Assembly: GCA_014281115.1 (NCBI GenBank)
Contig: JACONQ010000010.1
Location: 2,108,001 to 2,172,000, forward strand
DNA from: Laburnicola sp. R22_1
Taxonomy: Eukaryota; Ascomycota; Dothideomycetes; Pleosporales; Didymosphaeriaceae
Direction: 5' to 3'
Length of the DNA: 64,000 nt
The translations under genes were made by a program, and so were the position numbers. Below the pieces are notes generated by a model, which was not told the DNA's origin, did not search any database, and saw only the letters and a program-made list of their open reading frames with translations. Within the stretch, counting starts at the first letter, position 1. Each line of letters begins with the position of its first letter. Below, piece after piece: positions 1-9,729 of this stretch.

Positions 1-1922
1 AGCGATCACAAAAAAGCAGCTTATACAAGAGATGCCACCCAAGGAAGAATGCGACCGTTTCCTCCCTCTGTTGTTCAACAGGCAAGTATAGAACTATGCG
101 AGCCTAGAAGTTTCTTGCTTATGAATGCACAGTTCTAACCCTCTTCTGTTTCTCTTGCATGCTCCGACTTTCCAGGCAGAGTACGACCAGTTCTGGCAAA
201 ACCCTTCTTCTTCTTCAGTCATGTGGATAGCCTTCCTGTATAGCGCCATGGCATTGGGTATTATCCTGGGCCCAAGAAACCCAGGCATGTATACCCATGC
301 CGCCGCGAATGGTCGTTCATCAGAATCAACTGACAACCAATCAACCCAGTCCAACCACTACGATTATCTAAACAGCTTATTGAGAAAGTTTCAGCACCTC
401 GCTTCATCTGCAATGGTTCTGGCAGATATTTCAAGAAACCAACCCTACACCCTCGAGGCACTGATGATGTACGGAGAAGCCGAATTCTTGCGATGCAACG
501 ACCATCACGCAAAGATGTGGTTGATAAATGGACTCGTCATGCGCGTGGCCTTGTGCATGGGTTACCACCGAGATCCCAGCAACTTCAAGGGCATGTCTCC
601 TTTTCAAGGAGAAATGCGCCGACGATTATGGCACGTGCTGAATATGATAGATACGCTCGTCTCTTTTGCCATCGGTCTACCTGCGCTAGTTCGACGTATA
701 GAGAGCGATGTTCGGGCGCCTCAAAATCTATATGATACTGATATTTCTCCCAACATGAAAGAATTGCCGAAAGAGCGTCCTTCGACAGAGGTGACTGCCG
801 CTACGTATACCATTGCGAAATCAAGAGTTTGTGCAGTATTTGCCGAAGCTGCAGAGTTGGTACAGAAAATTACACCACCAAGATACGCCTCGATCGTGTC
901 GCTCGAAAAGCGCCTGGAATAAGCTCACGATCAGGTTCCGGAGGGGATGCGTGTCCATCCTCTGGATGAGTGTAGTAACGACGCTCCAGTACTCATCATG
1001 AGCCGATTCAACATTCAGCTTTTGTACTTGAAGACAAAGCTTGTTCTGCACCGCAACTTTGTGACAGCAGGCCAGACTGACTCAAAATATGCAGGTTCGC
1101 GTAAGACATGCATTGAAGCAGCGCTGGAGATTCTTCAGTATCACAAGATAATCTTCCATGCTTGTCAGCCGGGCGGCCAGCTCGACAAGGTTTCATGGTA
1201 CATGTCACATCTCCAATCCTACGACTTCCTGCTTGCGGCAATGGTTATTTGCCTCGAGCTAAACCATCTTCAATCTGTGGGCGACTCTTCAGATAAGGTG
1301 TCGGAATTGTTTAGTATTGTTCAAGGCACATACGATTTCTGGGCGAATCATCACAATCCGTCGCGAGATGTCGTCAGAGGAGCTGAAATTCTGAGGGCTA
1401 TGCTAACGAAATGCTCTTCACTTATGCCGTCTCGGATGACCTTGCAGCCGAACCATTTCAAGAAAGGCATGTTGCAGTAATTTATGCTTAAAGTAGGCGA
1501 CTAACACATAAACAGATACTTCCAGTCTTCCCAAGGAGTTGACACCCGAATATGCGGCCGAGGAGCTTTCAGAAACATGGGGAACATGGCCGCCTAACGA
1601 CAGCATATCCTTCGACATACCCGAAGTAACCTCTGAGATTGACTGGGTAAGTAGCACTTCAGTGCTGTGTGCATCACACCACCTAACAACGCACTAGACT
1701 CTATGGGATTCCACAATGATGAGCCAGGGTCACATGTTACCACCAAGTAACTGGGCTGGATCGAGCAACACCACTATGACGTCTTGGATGGGTGTTACCT
1801 CGGACGTCGACCACATGATTTCCCACGGCTTTGAAGGTTACACTGATCCGCGAGATCCGTTGAACATCTATGGCCCTTCCGCTTTTGCGCAAGTCCCACC
1901 GCTGCCCGGCGACGACAATTGA
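1..1922 (+). CDS. Fungal-specific transcription factor, 3' part, with in-frame stop
   Basis: The gene enters from the left edge, so any Zn2Cys6 DNA-binding domain would lie outside the window. The visible part is the fungal_trans regulatory domain of zinc-cluster activators, recognisable from FLLHAPTF near its start and the GEAEFLRCNDHHAKMWLING region. Proposed exons are <1-81, 133-1476, 1526-1646 and 1698-1922. The first intron has a GC donor (GCAAGT at 82) and a CACAG acceptor; the others are GT-AG with CTAAC-like branch sites. Exon 2 reads through codon 920-922, a TAA, and the protein-like sequence continues in the same frame on both sides (EKRLE, stop, AHDQVPEGMR). It is therefore a pseudogene, an allele with a nonsense change, or a sequence error. 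CAA to TAA is the change RIP would cause. The target pathway is unknown; decayed methyltransferase genes lie next to it. Confidence 0.72.
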
Positions 1923-2154
1923 AGAGCACTGTGTGATAGGAATCTTGACATTGCCAATAAGATACGATCAAGGCATAATAGTCGTTGACGATGAATTCGG
2001 AGACCTTCGCGCCTGCAATTGTGAATAACTTCCGCCAGTATCTCTATATCCTGGGGGGAGAACGGTTTCCTTTGTAACCTACTACGGGATCATGATTAGA
2101 TATAGTAAGGTAGGATATCTCAATGCTTGTAAATAAACATTGCAAAGGCGATTG
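1923..2154. other. Short spacer
   Basis: Downstream region of the transcription factor gene; no ORF or repeat recognised. Confidence 0.4.
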
Positions 2155-2368
2155 TCAGCGCCATTCTACATCAATAATCTGCAGCTGCGATCCCTCCGGT
2201 CTCTTCACATCCACACCCGTTCATCCGCTTTTTTCAATAACGCCTCCCGATCCGCACTATCGCGCTCCTATTTAAAACACTCTTTCATAACAAGATCAAT
2301 CGCGCGTACAGTCCTATCCTTGTACGGGCTCAAGGTGCCCGGTGCCGGAACCACGTGGTCATTAATAA

Positions 2369-2455
2369 CGATTTCAATGCGTTTTCAGCACACCCACAGC
2401 TTTCCCTCACAGCGTTTTACCGTGAACCAAAAGGTTGCGAAGATTTTCTCTCTGA
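2369..2455. mobile_element. 87-bp insertion with 9-bp target duplication
   Basis: The direct repeat CATTAATAA occurs at 2360-2368 and 2456-2464. Taking out the 96 bp restores colinearity with the methyltransferase gene at 6509-7804. No terminal inverted repeats are seen. Positions 2396-2450 resemble 10336-10394 (shared ACAGCTTTCC, TTTTACCGTG and AAAGG blocks), so the inserted sequence has a relative near the GPI-type gene. Confidence 0.6.
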
Positions 2456-2551
2456 CATTAATAATGATCATAGACCCTTTCTTTGGAGCAGGAATCAAGT
2501 TCTGGAGTATTTTGACGCAATACACATCACCCCAATTATAGAATACCATAC

Positions 2552-2633
2552 TAAGCAGGGGGCTCTGCTTAATTTGTGATACTGTTTAAGATGAAATTTG
2601 TCGTCCTACCGTAGGTAGTTAATTTAACGCAAC
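2552..2633 (-). mobile_element. Small repeat element, same family as the AT-island inverted repeats
   Basis: Second insertion in the methyltransferase relic. It starts with the palindrome TAAGCAGGGGGCTCTGCTTA and runs to a TAGTTAATTTAACG-type end. Near-direct repeats of 14 bp (ATAGAATACCATAC at 2538-2551, ATAGAATGTCATAC at 2634-2647, differing by two transitions) suggest a target duplication. The order of blocks (AAGCAG-GGGCTCTGCTT, then TTTAAGAT, then CTACCG-TAGGTAG) matches the AT-rich repeats at 55.1, 56.9, 57.1, 57.2 and 57.5 kb, which look like C-to-T depleted versions of it. Confidence 0.6.
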
Positions 2634-2722
2634 ATAGAATGTCATACAAGAAAGATAGACATCAGCGTTGTTCACAGGCTGGAATGCGAACAAGTCGTAA
2701 GCTTGTTGAAAGGTCAGGCTAT

Positions 2723-3669
2723 TTTTCGAGTGCGGACCCGATGCGTGGGGCTGACGACCACAAACGTTCGTCAATTTACGCAAATGTCTTCCCAATGGAG
2801 TTTTGTAAAACCTGTTAGGGCTGGAGATAACAACAATTTTGAGTTCTCAAGGAAATTCGCTGCAGCCGTTCATTTTTTTAACTATCATAGATCTAACAAC
2901 AACGGCCACTTCTATCTTTAGTGACTTTTGGTTCGGAATATCCCCTATCACAGTCCTCTGAAACCTACAATTTATGTTAAAGGATCTCGCCACGTGTCTC
3001 CCCCGTGTAATTCGGTGGCATGTATCCTCTTTCTCCCATCTTATTCAAGCACTGCCGCTGTACCTCGACCTGCAGATTCAACCTGTACCTCCTTAGCACC
3101 TACCACAAGCCATTTATTAGGTACGTGCCTGGTGACGATGGTATCCCTTGTTACTCGGAAAGTCTTCTAGGAAGTGCCTAGTGCGATGGTGATAATTTTG
3201 TCGTAGCCTCAAGTGCCAAATGGTAATGATCACCGTGCCAAACCCTGAGATAAGCTTTCGAAGGACCCCGAAGGCCTCGGTATGACCATTCGGGACATCT
3301 AGACTCATCATTGTTTGATCAATATCCTGTTTGAGGCTCTATTGGCACCGGTCAGGTGGTTGAGTCGGCGGGTTGGGGCTCTCTTGCCAACAACAATACT
3401 AAGGAGAACAATAGTAAGGGCGTTCCCATCATCGCCACAACGCCCAACACAACCATAACGCATCCCTCCCTAACAAACCTTCCTTTATCTCAGATACCTT
3501 TCTCTTTGACCCTGACCCGCTTCTCGACACAAAGATCGAGTCGCCTCTACTCCCTTCCCAGAAACATAAGTATAGCCCCCCGCCCGCTCCAAGTCTATTT
3601 CACCAACCCACCAGAACACACAATCATTACGCCCGTTTAACACTCTTTAAACACCCCCCAACAATCAAA
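2723..3669. promoter_or_regulatory. Spacer; probable promoter and leader of the repeat-peptide ORF
   Basis: No convincing gene in 2723-3400. From about 3440 the plus strand becomes C- and CT-rich, as is usual for the leaders of well-expressed fungal genes, and it runs into the context CAATCAAAATGG at the start codon at 3670. The frame of that ORF stays open upstream to about 3418 but has no ATG, so I treat this part as 5' UTR. Confidence 0.4.
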
Positions 3670-3792
3670 ATGGTTAACTCACGTCACGCCGTCGGCGGTT
3701 ACAACTGCACCGTTCAGCGCAACGCCGTTGGCGGTTATAACTGCACCGTTCAGCGTAACGCCGTCGGAGGTTATAACTGCACTGTGCAGTAG
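3670..3792 (+). CDS. 40-aa tandem-repeat peptide (three AVGGYNCTVQ units)
   Basis: Short ORF: ATG at 3670, TAG at 3790-3792. After a five-residue leader (MVNSR) come three copies of a 12-residue unit. The first reads HAVGGYNCTVQ; the second and third are RNAVGGYNCTVQ. The copies differ at several nucleotide positions (GTC/GTT, GGC/GGA, TAC/TAT, ACC/ACT, GTT/GTG, CGC/CGT) and every change is synonymous, which is strong internal evidence of translation and selection on the peptide. Each unit holds one Cys and an N-C-T sequon, but there is no signal peptide. There is no dibasic KR site, so it does not look like a Kex2-processed pheromone or dikaritin precursor. The start context is a good fungal Kozak match and the upstream DNA looks like a promoter. 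I recognise no family and propose no function. Confidence 0.7.
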   Translation: MVNSRHAVGGYNCTVQRNAVGGYNCTVQRNAVGGYNCTVQ

Positions 3793-5472
3793 ATGCTCTC
3801 TCTCTCTCTTTATGAGGGCATGAGGGAATATCGCGCGGCCCGATTCATCTCTCGCCGGACCTTGACCTGACTTCACTACCCAACCGGGAACCTTTTCGCT
3901 TCGACTCAACAAAAAAAAATTTCTCCCCGCAATTGGGGTACGGCGGTGCGCTTGATCCAACTTCGAGTGTGAATTTTTTACACCGGCTTCGATGACCCCG
4001 CGCGAACGCTCTTTTACACCACACATCGACGCACTTACCTTCCGCAAGACCATTCATCTTCGACAAGCGACAATACTTGGGATGGGTGTGGGGAGAATTT
4101 TCCTTCCGGCGTCAGTGGGGCAAGTAGTACATATGTAAATGAGAAAGTTTGCTTTTTGTAATTTAGTGATTTCGGTGGGTGTATCCCATGTCCCTTGCCC
4201 GACTTTTTGGGTCCGTCTTTTGTTCTGGTGATGGCTTTTATCTTTGGCTTCGTGAGGGGATAGATGGATTCTTGTGGACTTTTGGCGGAATCTATATGAG
4301 TTGTTGAAAGCTTGTGTTTTGCTGTGCTGTGAGGTGATGTGTGTACGTGATGTTTATGTCTAATGTCAGTGTGTCCACACTCTAGCGGGCAGGAAGCATG
4401 CTTCAGACTCATACCCACGTTCATACAAACCTTCGTGAAGCCTCTAAAGCGTGTGGCACGCTTCCCCGTGCTCCTGCGTTCCCGTATACACCAATGCCCA
4501 CGCCCTTTGTCCCAACGCCCAACTCTTGATATTGTTCTCTCCACGCACGCCCTCCACACCACCTATAAGCCCTCCCCAGTCAGTTCTCCTAACCATCATC
4601 CATGCCTTCGAAGACATCTCCAACCACAAAACGTCAACCATCCCATCCACACTTTACCCCAATGTACCCACCATACACCACGCACCTCAACCACGGCCAA
4701 GAAATCCTCTACTACACCCTCCACGAATGCTCATCACCAACCAAACGCCCTGCCTCGCGCCCACACTCTACCACCTCGCACATCGCATGCGCACATGCAC
4801 CCGAGTCCGCGTCCCAGCGCCCTCTTACATGTAGTATCAAGACCATGACTAGGACGACAAACGAAAGCGGCAGGTGACGTGTGGCGCACCACGGCACGGA
4901 ACGGACATGAGTTTCAGGTCTTGCGACGAGCACGTGGAGGGAAGGGATCGGCTGTGTAGGTACGTACCTTAGGTATGAGCCACTCGGAGGTTGGTTGGTT
5001 GGTTGGCCTTGTTTTGTGGATGGTTGGGGGAGCGTGGAGGCTTAATGTATACTGTGTATGGGTTTGGCGGGATGGAGTGAAGCTTGGAATTTATTACTGA
5101 TGTTGTGGGTGGTGGGTGGTTGCACATGTAGAGAGGACGCCGGTAGGCATCTGCATTTGCAACACTTCAGTAGATCGAACACCACCAATAGATACGACCT
5201 TCCACCAAAATGTAAACCTAAATGTATCATCTCCCACGCCTTAAGCAAAACCACCCACAAACATCACACTTGCACTGAAATCAGAAAGATCTCTCTATGT
5301 TGTCATTCCTGAATATCTCAAGAATTTGAAGCTCGATGGTACAGTACTGTGCTAAAAGTCTTAAAGCATAATAAGAGTAGGTTGTTTTTAGCTACTTTAT
5401 ATAGTAACTTTGCCTATCGAACAATTTTCTAATGCGATGGCATTCTTGCATGCTGGGTCTGGCTTCTAGCCG
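3793..5472. other. Intergenic, no gene recognised
   Basis: CT microsatellite just after the small ORF (3795-3811), a poly-A run near 3910, a C-rich tract at 4500-4850 followed by a G-rich tract at 4880-5120, and a GGTT repeat near 4990. ORFs here are low-complexity and overlap one another on both strands; I do not call any. Confidence 0.5.
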
Positions 5473-6108
5473 ATGGAAGTGCTTGCCAATCTTGAGCAAG
5501 ACTCGGGTATCTTCGTCGACGTTTGTGGATCGAAGGGCCACGTGAGCATTCAGCTAGCACGAGCTCATCCGGATTGGCGATTCATCGTAGAAGACTCTCA
5601 ACAGACCGTTACGCTAGCCCGAGAAGAGGTTCCTTCCGAAGTGGCGCATCAGGTATCTTTCAAAGAACATGACTTCTGGATCGAGCAGCCAGTCAAGCAC
5701 GCAGACGTTTATTTCTTCAAGGCCATCTTCCACGACTGGAGCGATACTTATGCCGTGAAGATACTACGGGCACTGATTCCGGCACTTAAGCCTAGATCAA
5801 GGCTCATTATTGCAGATGTGTGCGTACCGCCAAAGGGTACGATCAGCCACTATAAAGAGCAGTGGATACGGTCAGTCTTCCCCGTCCAGTACGAGAACCG
5901 GAACTCCAGTCTGACAAACCACAGAGGACTCGATATCGTGATGAAGTGTTTCACCAACGCGAAAGAGCGCGATGCCGATGACTGGGCTTCTCTGCTTGAG
6001 AAAGCGGACCCGCGATTTGCGTTTTTGGGTGTGAGGACACCGCTGGGAAGTAAGGCGTCTCTCATCGAAGCAGAATGGCGTGAAATAAGCGATGGGAGTC
6101 CAGAATAG
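5473..6108 (+). CDS. O-methyltransferase, N-terminally truncated
   Basis: SAM-dependent O-methyltransferase of the plant-COMT-like fungal family: motif I region (FVDVCGSKGH, with Cys where these enzymes usually have Gly), FHDWSD containing the putative catalytic His, and the C-terminal KCFTNAKERD block seen also in the paralogue at 6509. A 54-nt in-frame intron at 5871-5924 (GTCAGT...ACAG) should be removed; it would otherwise insert 18 residues that do not match the paralogue. The coding part starts just before motif I. The N-terminal dimerisation and substrate-binding half is absent, and nothing like it is seen upstream. With the altered motif I this is probably a non-functional fragment. 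It lies in opposite orientation to the longer paralogue about 400 bp away. Confidence 0.65.
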   Translation: MEVLANLEQDSGIFVDVCGSKGHVSIQLARAHPDWRFIVEDSQQTVTLAREEVPSEVAHQVSFKEHDFWIEQPVKHADVYFFKAIFHDWSDTYAVKILRALIPALKPRSRLIIADVCVPPKGTISHYKEQWIRSVFPVQYENRNSSLTNHRGLDIVMKCFTNAKERDADDWASLLEKADPRFAFLGVRTPLGSKASLIEAEWREISDGSPE

Positions 6109-6508
6109 ATGCATTAGATGTAGGATTGCTCACTCGTGCACTGCAGTATACAATCTGAATCGATTCTCTGCATGCGTTAACTATTCCTATTCTTCACAAG
6201 TTCTCGCATTCCCTTTGACAGCGGACCCGATTCATTGCCTGATTCATCGTTATGTAATGCATCGCCTAGAACTTGCAAACTTGGGTTGTCATGATCGTAA
6301 TAACAGAGATCCACCAATGGTCTCGAAACGTCTTCATCGGACCTCTATGGTGGGTAATGCTGCATGGTGGTTTCTTTATGGGAAATCTTAGAATTGTCGT
6401 AAACATGAAGTACAAGGAGCGAGGATGTAGTTAGATATACTTCGTGCGATACCGTACCAAATAAAGATATAGCAAGGCAAAGAAAAGCTGAATTTGAACC
6501 GATATGGC
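6109..6508. other. Spacer between convergent methyltransferase genes
   Basis: 400 bp separating the 3' ends of the two O-methyltransferase genes; no further feature recognised. Confidence 0.4.
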
Positions 6509-7804
6509 TTAGCGCCAATCCACATCAATAATCTGCAACTGTGATCCCTCCGGCCTCTTCACATCGACAATAGCAAAACCCTCATCCGCCTTATGTAGCA
6601 GCTCCGTCCAATCCGAAAGATCACGCTCCTTCGCGTTAAAACACGCTTTCATAACAAAATCGAACGCGCGTACCGTCTTGTCCCTGTACGGGCTCAAGAT
6701 ACCTGGTGCTTGGACTACGTGGTCATTGATGATTATGCTGGAACCTTTCTTTAGAGCAGGGATTAGATTTTGGAGTATCTTGATGCAGTACAAATCGCCC
6801 CAGTTGTGGAAAATCATGCGAAAAAGATAGGCATCGGCGTCCTTTACGGGCTGAGGTGTGAAGAAGTCGTAGGGTTGGAAGGTCATGCGTGGCGGGGCGG
6901 TTGGTGCGGCGGATATGACTTCGGGTAGGTCTTGCACGACAGCGGTCATATCTGGGAAACGTTTGACGAGCTCCAGAGCAACCGCGCCGTGCGAGCCGCC
7001 CACATCAACAACTGACTTGTATCTTCCCCATTCGTAATTATTAACAATGAGCGCGGTCTGCATGCCGGGCCCAGCCTGGAAGAAGCTCATCGAGTCCGCA
7101 AAGCGCTTCGCCGTTGCCTCGTCTTTGCCTAGACTGACGAAGAAGCTGTCATTGGTGTGGCGGGCTAGGTTCCAGGCTGTTTGGTTTGGCTCTTCAGACC
7201 CGGGCCACTTCTCAAGCGCGGAGACAATGCGCGGGCCGGACGACCACATATTCTCGCATGTTTCCTCGATCCATTCACGGAGGAGGGGTACGGTGGCGAT
7301 GGCGTTGCTCATTGCTGAGTGGGCGATAACGCCTGGAGACGGCTCGAGAAGCAAACGATTTGCCACCGCATGACGAACCAACCGCTCGGTATCTGCGTGG
7401 TCAAGGCCAGCTGTGTCTGCTAATTTGACGGATGTGGTGATCTCTGTTGGGCGAAGGAGTTCGCGAACTTGAAACGGGCGATTGTATGGAGACTAGTCAG
7501 CCTGGTAGGCTGTAGCAATGATTAGTATGCTTGCTTGATACGTGTCTCTGTAAATGGAACGTCCGGTGTGTATCAATTCGTGGAATATTTTGGGCATAGG
7601 TCCTAGCAAGAGAGCCTGCAGCTCGTCCATGGCCTCGAGCGCCGCTTCCTTCGCTCGGACAATCTCAGGTGGTAGAGGCAAGTCTGGCGGCGTGGACGCC
7701 CCAAAAGAGGGTGAAGACAGTCCGTTTTCAGAGAAGTACTCGTCTACTCTACGAGTGTTCTCCTCGACGGACCTGGAAAGCTCGACGATTCTGCTGGGCG
7801 CCAT
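6509..7804 (-). CDS. O-methyltransferase, near full length with probable frameshift
   Basis: Proposed exon 1 is 7804-7542 (N-terminal helical region ending near GPMPKIFHELIHTG). Intron 7541-7502 is 40 nt, with a TACTAATC branch site. Exon 2 runs 7501-6509. Exon 2 starts in frame with TLTSLHTIARFKFANSF, which fits the family's dimerisation domain, but the downstream domain (EITTSVKLADTAGL... to the end) is one frame over. The switch falls at about 7445-7451, where no intron fits, so a one-base indel is likely. Downstream are motif I (VVDVGGSHGA), FHNWGD with the candidate catalytic His, and the AFDFVMKACFNAKERD block. Function by family: methyl transfer from SAM to a phenolic or polyketide hydroxyl. 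Substrate unknown. No backbone biosynthetic enzyme is in the window. Confidence 0.72.
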
Positions 7805-8502
7805 GGTGTCGTGATAGATGCTGAGAGAGTATCTGAATTTCGGAGAATGGATCGTTCAGCTACGAATGCCTTTCGAAATTGGGTAAGAGACCTTCTGAAT
7901 GTATACTCCGCGAAATAGATTGTTTCGGTACAGAGTTTTCGTTTCCGGTGTTTACGGCGCAGCAGGCGAAGAAGCCAAGTGCGGGGTGGCGTAAACGGTC
8001 CCCCTTCGTGCACCCACATACTCGGAAGTCGTTGTCTCACAACGTATGAGTTCGCCCATCCATGCGAATTCGGGCTCGTTTGGGCTGCTAGCTTCAGACT
8101 GGCGAGTGAACGGATAAAAATGTGCATGATCCACAGTCCCGCGCCGTACATGGATCGGGCTCTTCAGGGTAAGTTCCCTATCAGTGGCAAGACAGCCGAT
8201 GCAACAGCCCTACGCACCTGAGCGCTAGGTTCAGATGCATCTACCAGTGCTGGTTGCCTTAATCTCGGGGTTGTTGGAACGGCGCGACTATCATAGGCTG
8301 CAAGGGAAGGCGACACAAGGGAGATGCATGAGGATGCGCCGCAAACAGTGAGTCCATATCAACCATCGACTCTCGATTCGCTCTCACGAATACAATTTGA
8401 TCCCATCTCACCATCTCATCGCTTCATGTCTCATCACTTTCTGTCCCGCCACTTCGTGTTCCGTCAATCCTCTCACATCACTTCCTCTCTCATCAGTCTG
8501 CC
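7805..8502. promoter_or_regulatory. Shared upstream region of the methyltransferase and PTH11-like genes
   Basis: Head-to-head promoter region of about 700 bp; a pyrimidine-rich leader precedes the start at 8503. No individual site called. Confidence 0.4.
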
Positions 8503-9729
8503 ATGCCTACCTCTAGCCCCCCACCCCTTCCGCCACTGCCCACCGATGGTGATGTAAGTCACGGTCCGACACTCAACGGTGTCATATGGCTGTTCACCGG
8601 TGTCACTACCATTGTCTACTTATCCCGACTATACTCACGTAAGTACCTTACGCGAAATCTGGTTTGGGATGATGCCATCCTGGGCCTTTCCATGGTACGT
8701 TCACTCATATATCTACATGAATCGTTAGCTAGTTCTAAGTTCACAGGCGCTTCTCTACGTGCAATGTGCCATGGTATCCGTTTCCGTCCATTATGGCCTT
8801 GCACGCCACCAGTACTACTTGCTCATATCTAACCTATTGAATGTCTCCAACGTTATCAAATAGCAGACATACTCTGAGCCAATCGCCATTCTCGGAGGCA
8901 CAATTCCCAAGATTGCTGTCACGATGCTTATCATCAAACTGTTAGCGCCACACAGACTGGTAGTTGCGTATCTCTGGTCTTTGAACATACTACTCAATGT
9001 CGTTTCAATCGTGTGTATCATTACAACTTTCGTCCAGTGTACGCCCATGCCGTTCTACTGGACTCGTCAGGGCAATGGCACATGCTGGGACCCGAAGATC
9101 GTTGCGAACCTTGCCATTACTCAAGGCGGTACGTTGCAGCCGTTCGCTTCCTTCAACACTGTCATAAAACTAACAGCTGCAGCCATGTCTGCCTTCACAG
9201 ACTTTTCGCTTGCGATATTTCCCATTACAGTTCTGTGGAACTTACAGATTGCTTTGAAGAAGAAGATGGCCGTGTGTATCCTCATGGGCTTCGGCAGCAT
9301 GTGCGCCCCTCCTTCTCCCCTCGCGCCATCATCTCGCTAACCCCAACCTTTAGTGCCGGCATCGCTGCCATCATCCGAACAACCAAGCTCTCGAAGCTCG
9401 CTCAGCAGACCGATGTAACGTGGCCTTTCTGGACACTCGTCCTCTGGGTGGCTATTGAGTGCTGCATCATCATCATTTGTGCCTGCGTTCCATGCTTGCG
9501 GCCGCTTGCCAACAAACTTCTCGGCGAATATATCGGGTCCACGTTTTCTTTGCTCTTCAGCAGGCGGAGAAAAGATACGAGTGAAGCAAGTTCGTACGCA
9601 CTACAGTCACGAGGTGATGGCAAGTTTGTCAAGATCTCGGCAACTGAAGCGGACACATACGGTAGTCGAACTAGTCTTTCAGGGGGAATCAAGACCACGA
9701 CAAATGTGGAGATACGTTACTCTAACTAA
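8503..9729 (+). CDS. PTH11/rhodopsin-like integral membrane protein with in-frame stop
   Basis: Exons 8503-8694, 8747-9128, 9183-9300, 9354-9729; all introns are GT-AG and 52-54 nt. The product resembles the fungal rhodopsin-like family of seven-helix proteins: LVWDDAILGLSM after helix 1, YGLARHQ after helix 2, an extracellular QCTPMPFYWTRQGNGTCW segment with paired Cys, and a C-terminal cytoplasmic tail. In exon 2, TAG at 8861-8863 interrupts the frame between NVIK and QTYSEPIAIL, exactly where the family commonly has an aromatic residue. TGG to TAG is a RIP-compatible transition. No alternative intron removes it while keeping frame. The gene is therefore probably a recent pseudogene or carries a sequence error. 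Members act in surface or host sensing in some fungi; that role is not shown here. Confidence 0.72.

Larger units (their letters stand above)
2155..2722 (-). pseudogene. O-methyltransferase relic (3' part) with two insertions
   Basis: On the minus strand this stretch aligns by eye with the last ~120 codons of the O-methyltransferase at 6509-7804: the segments around 2160-2360, 2465-2537 and 2634-2720 follow that gene in order. The frame is broken by substitutions and small gaps, and two foreign segments interrupt it, at 2369-2455 and 2552-2633, each bounded by a direct repeat. No functional product is expected. Upstream homology fades near 2722, so the 5' two-thirds of the gene is missing. 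It shows that the OMT family had at least three copies within 6 kb. Confidence 0.8.

Noticed and set aside
2552..2633. Helitron terminus (hairpin near the end of the repeat element)
   Set aside because: A hairpin is present but the required CTRR end and A/T target are not seen, and flanking duplications argue against Helitron insertion.
3670..3792. Interpretation as a dikaritin-type or alpha-pheromone precursor
   Set aside because: No signal peptide, no KR processing sites, and no UstY-like or peptidase neighbour.
3679..4053. Minus-strand ORF antisense to the repeat peptide, itself repetitive (NGAVVTADGV-like units)
   Set aside because: It mirrors the plus-strand repeats. The nucleotide differences are third-position synonymous only on the plus strand.
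4035..5312. Overlapping ORFs of 60-175 codons on both strands
   Set aside because: Low-complexity Pro/His/Thr-rich translations of C-rich DNA, mutually overlapping, without splice-supported extension.
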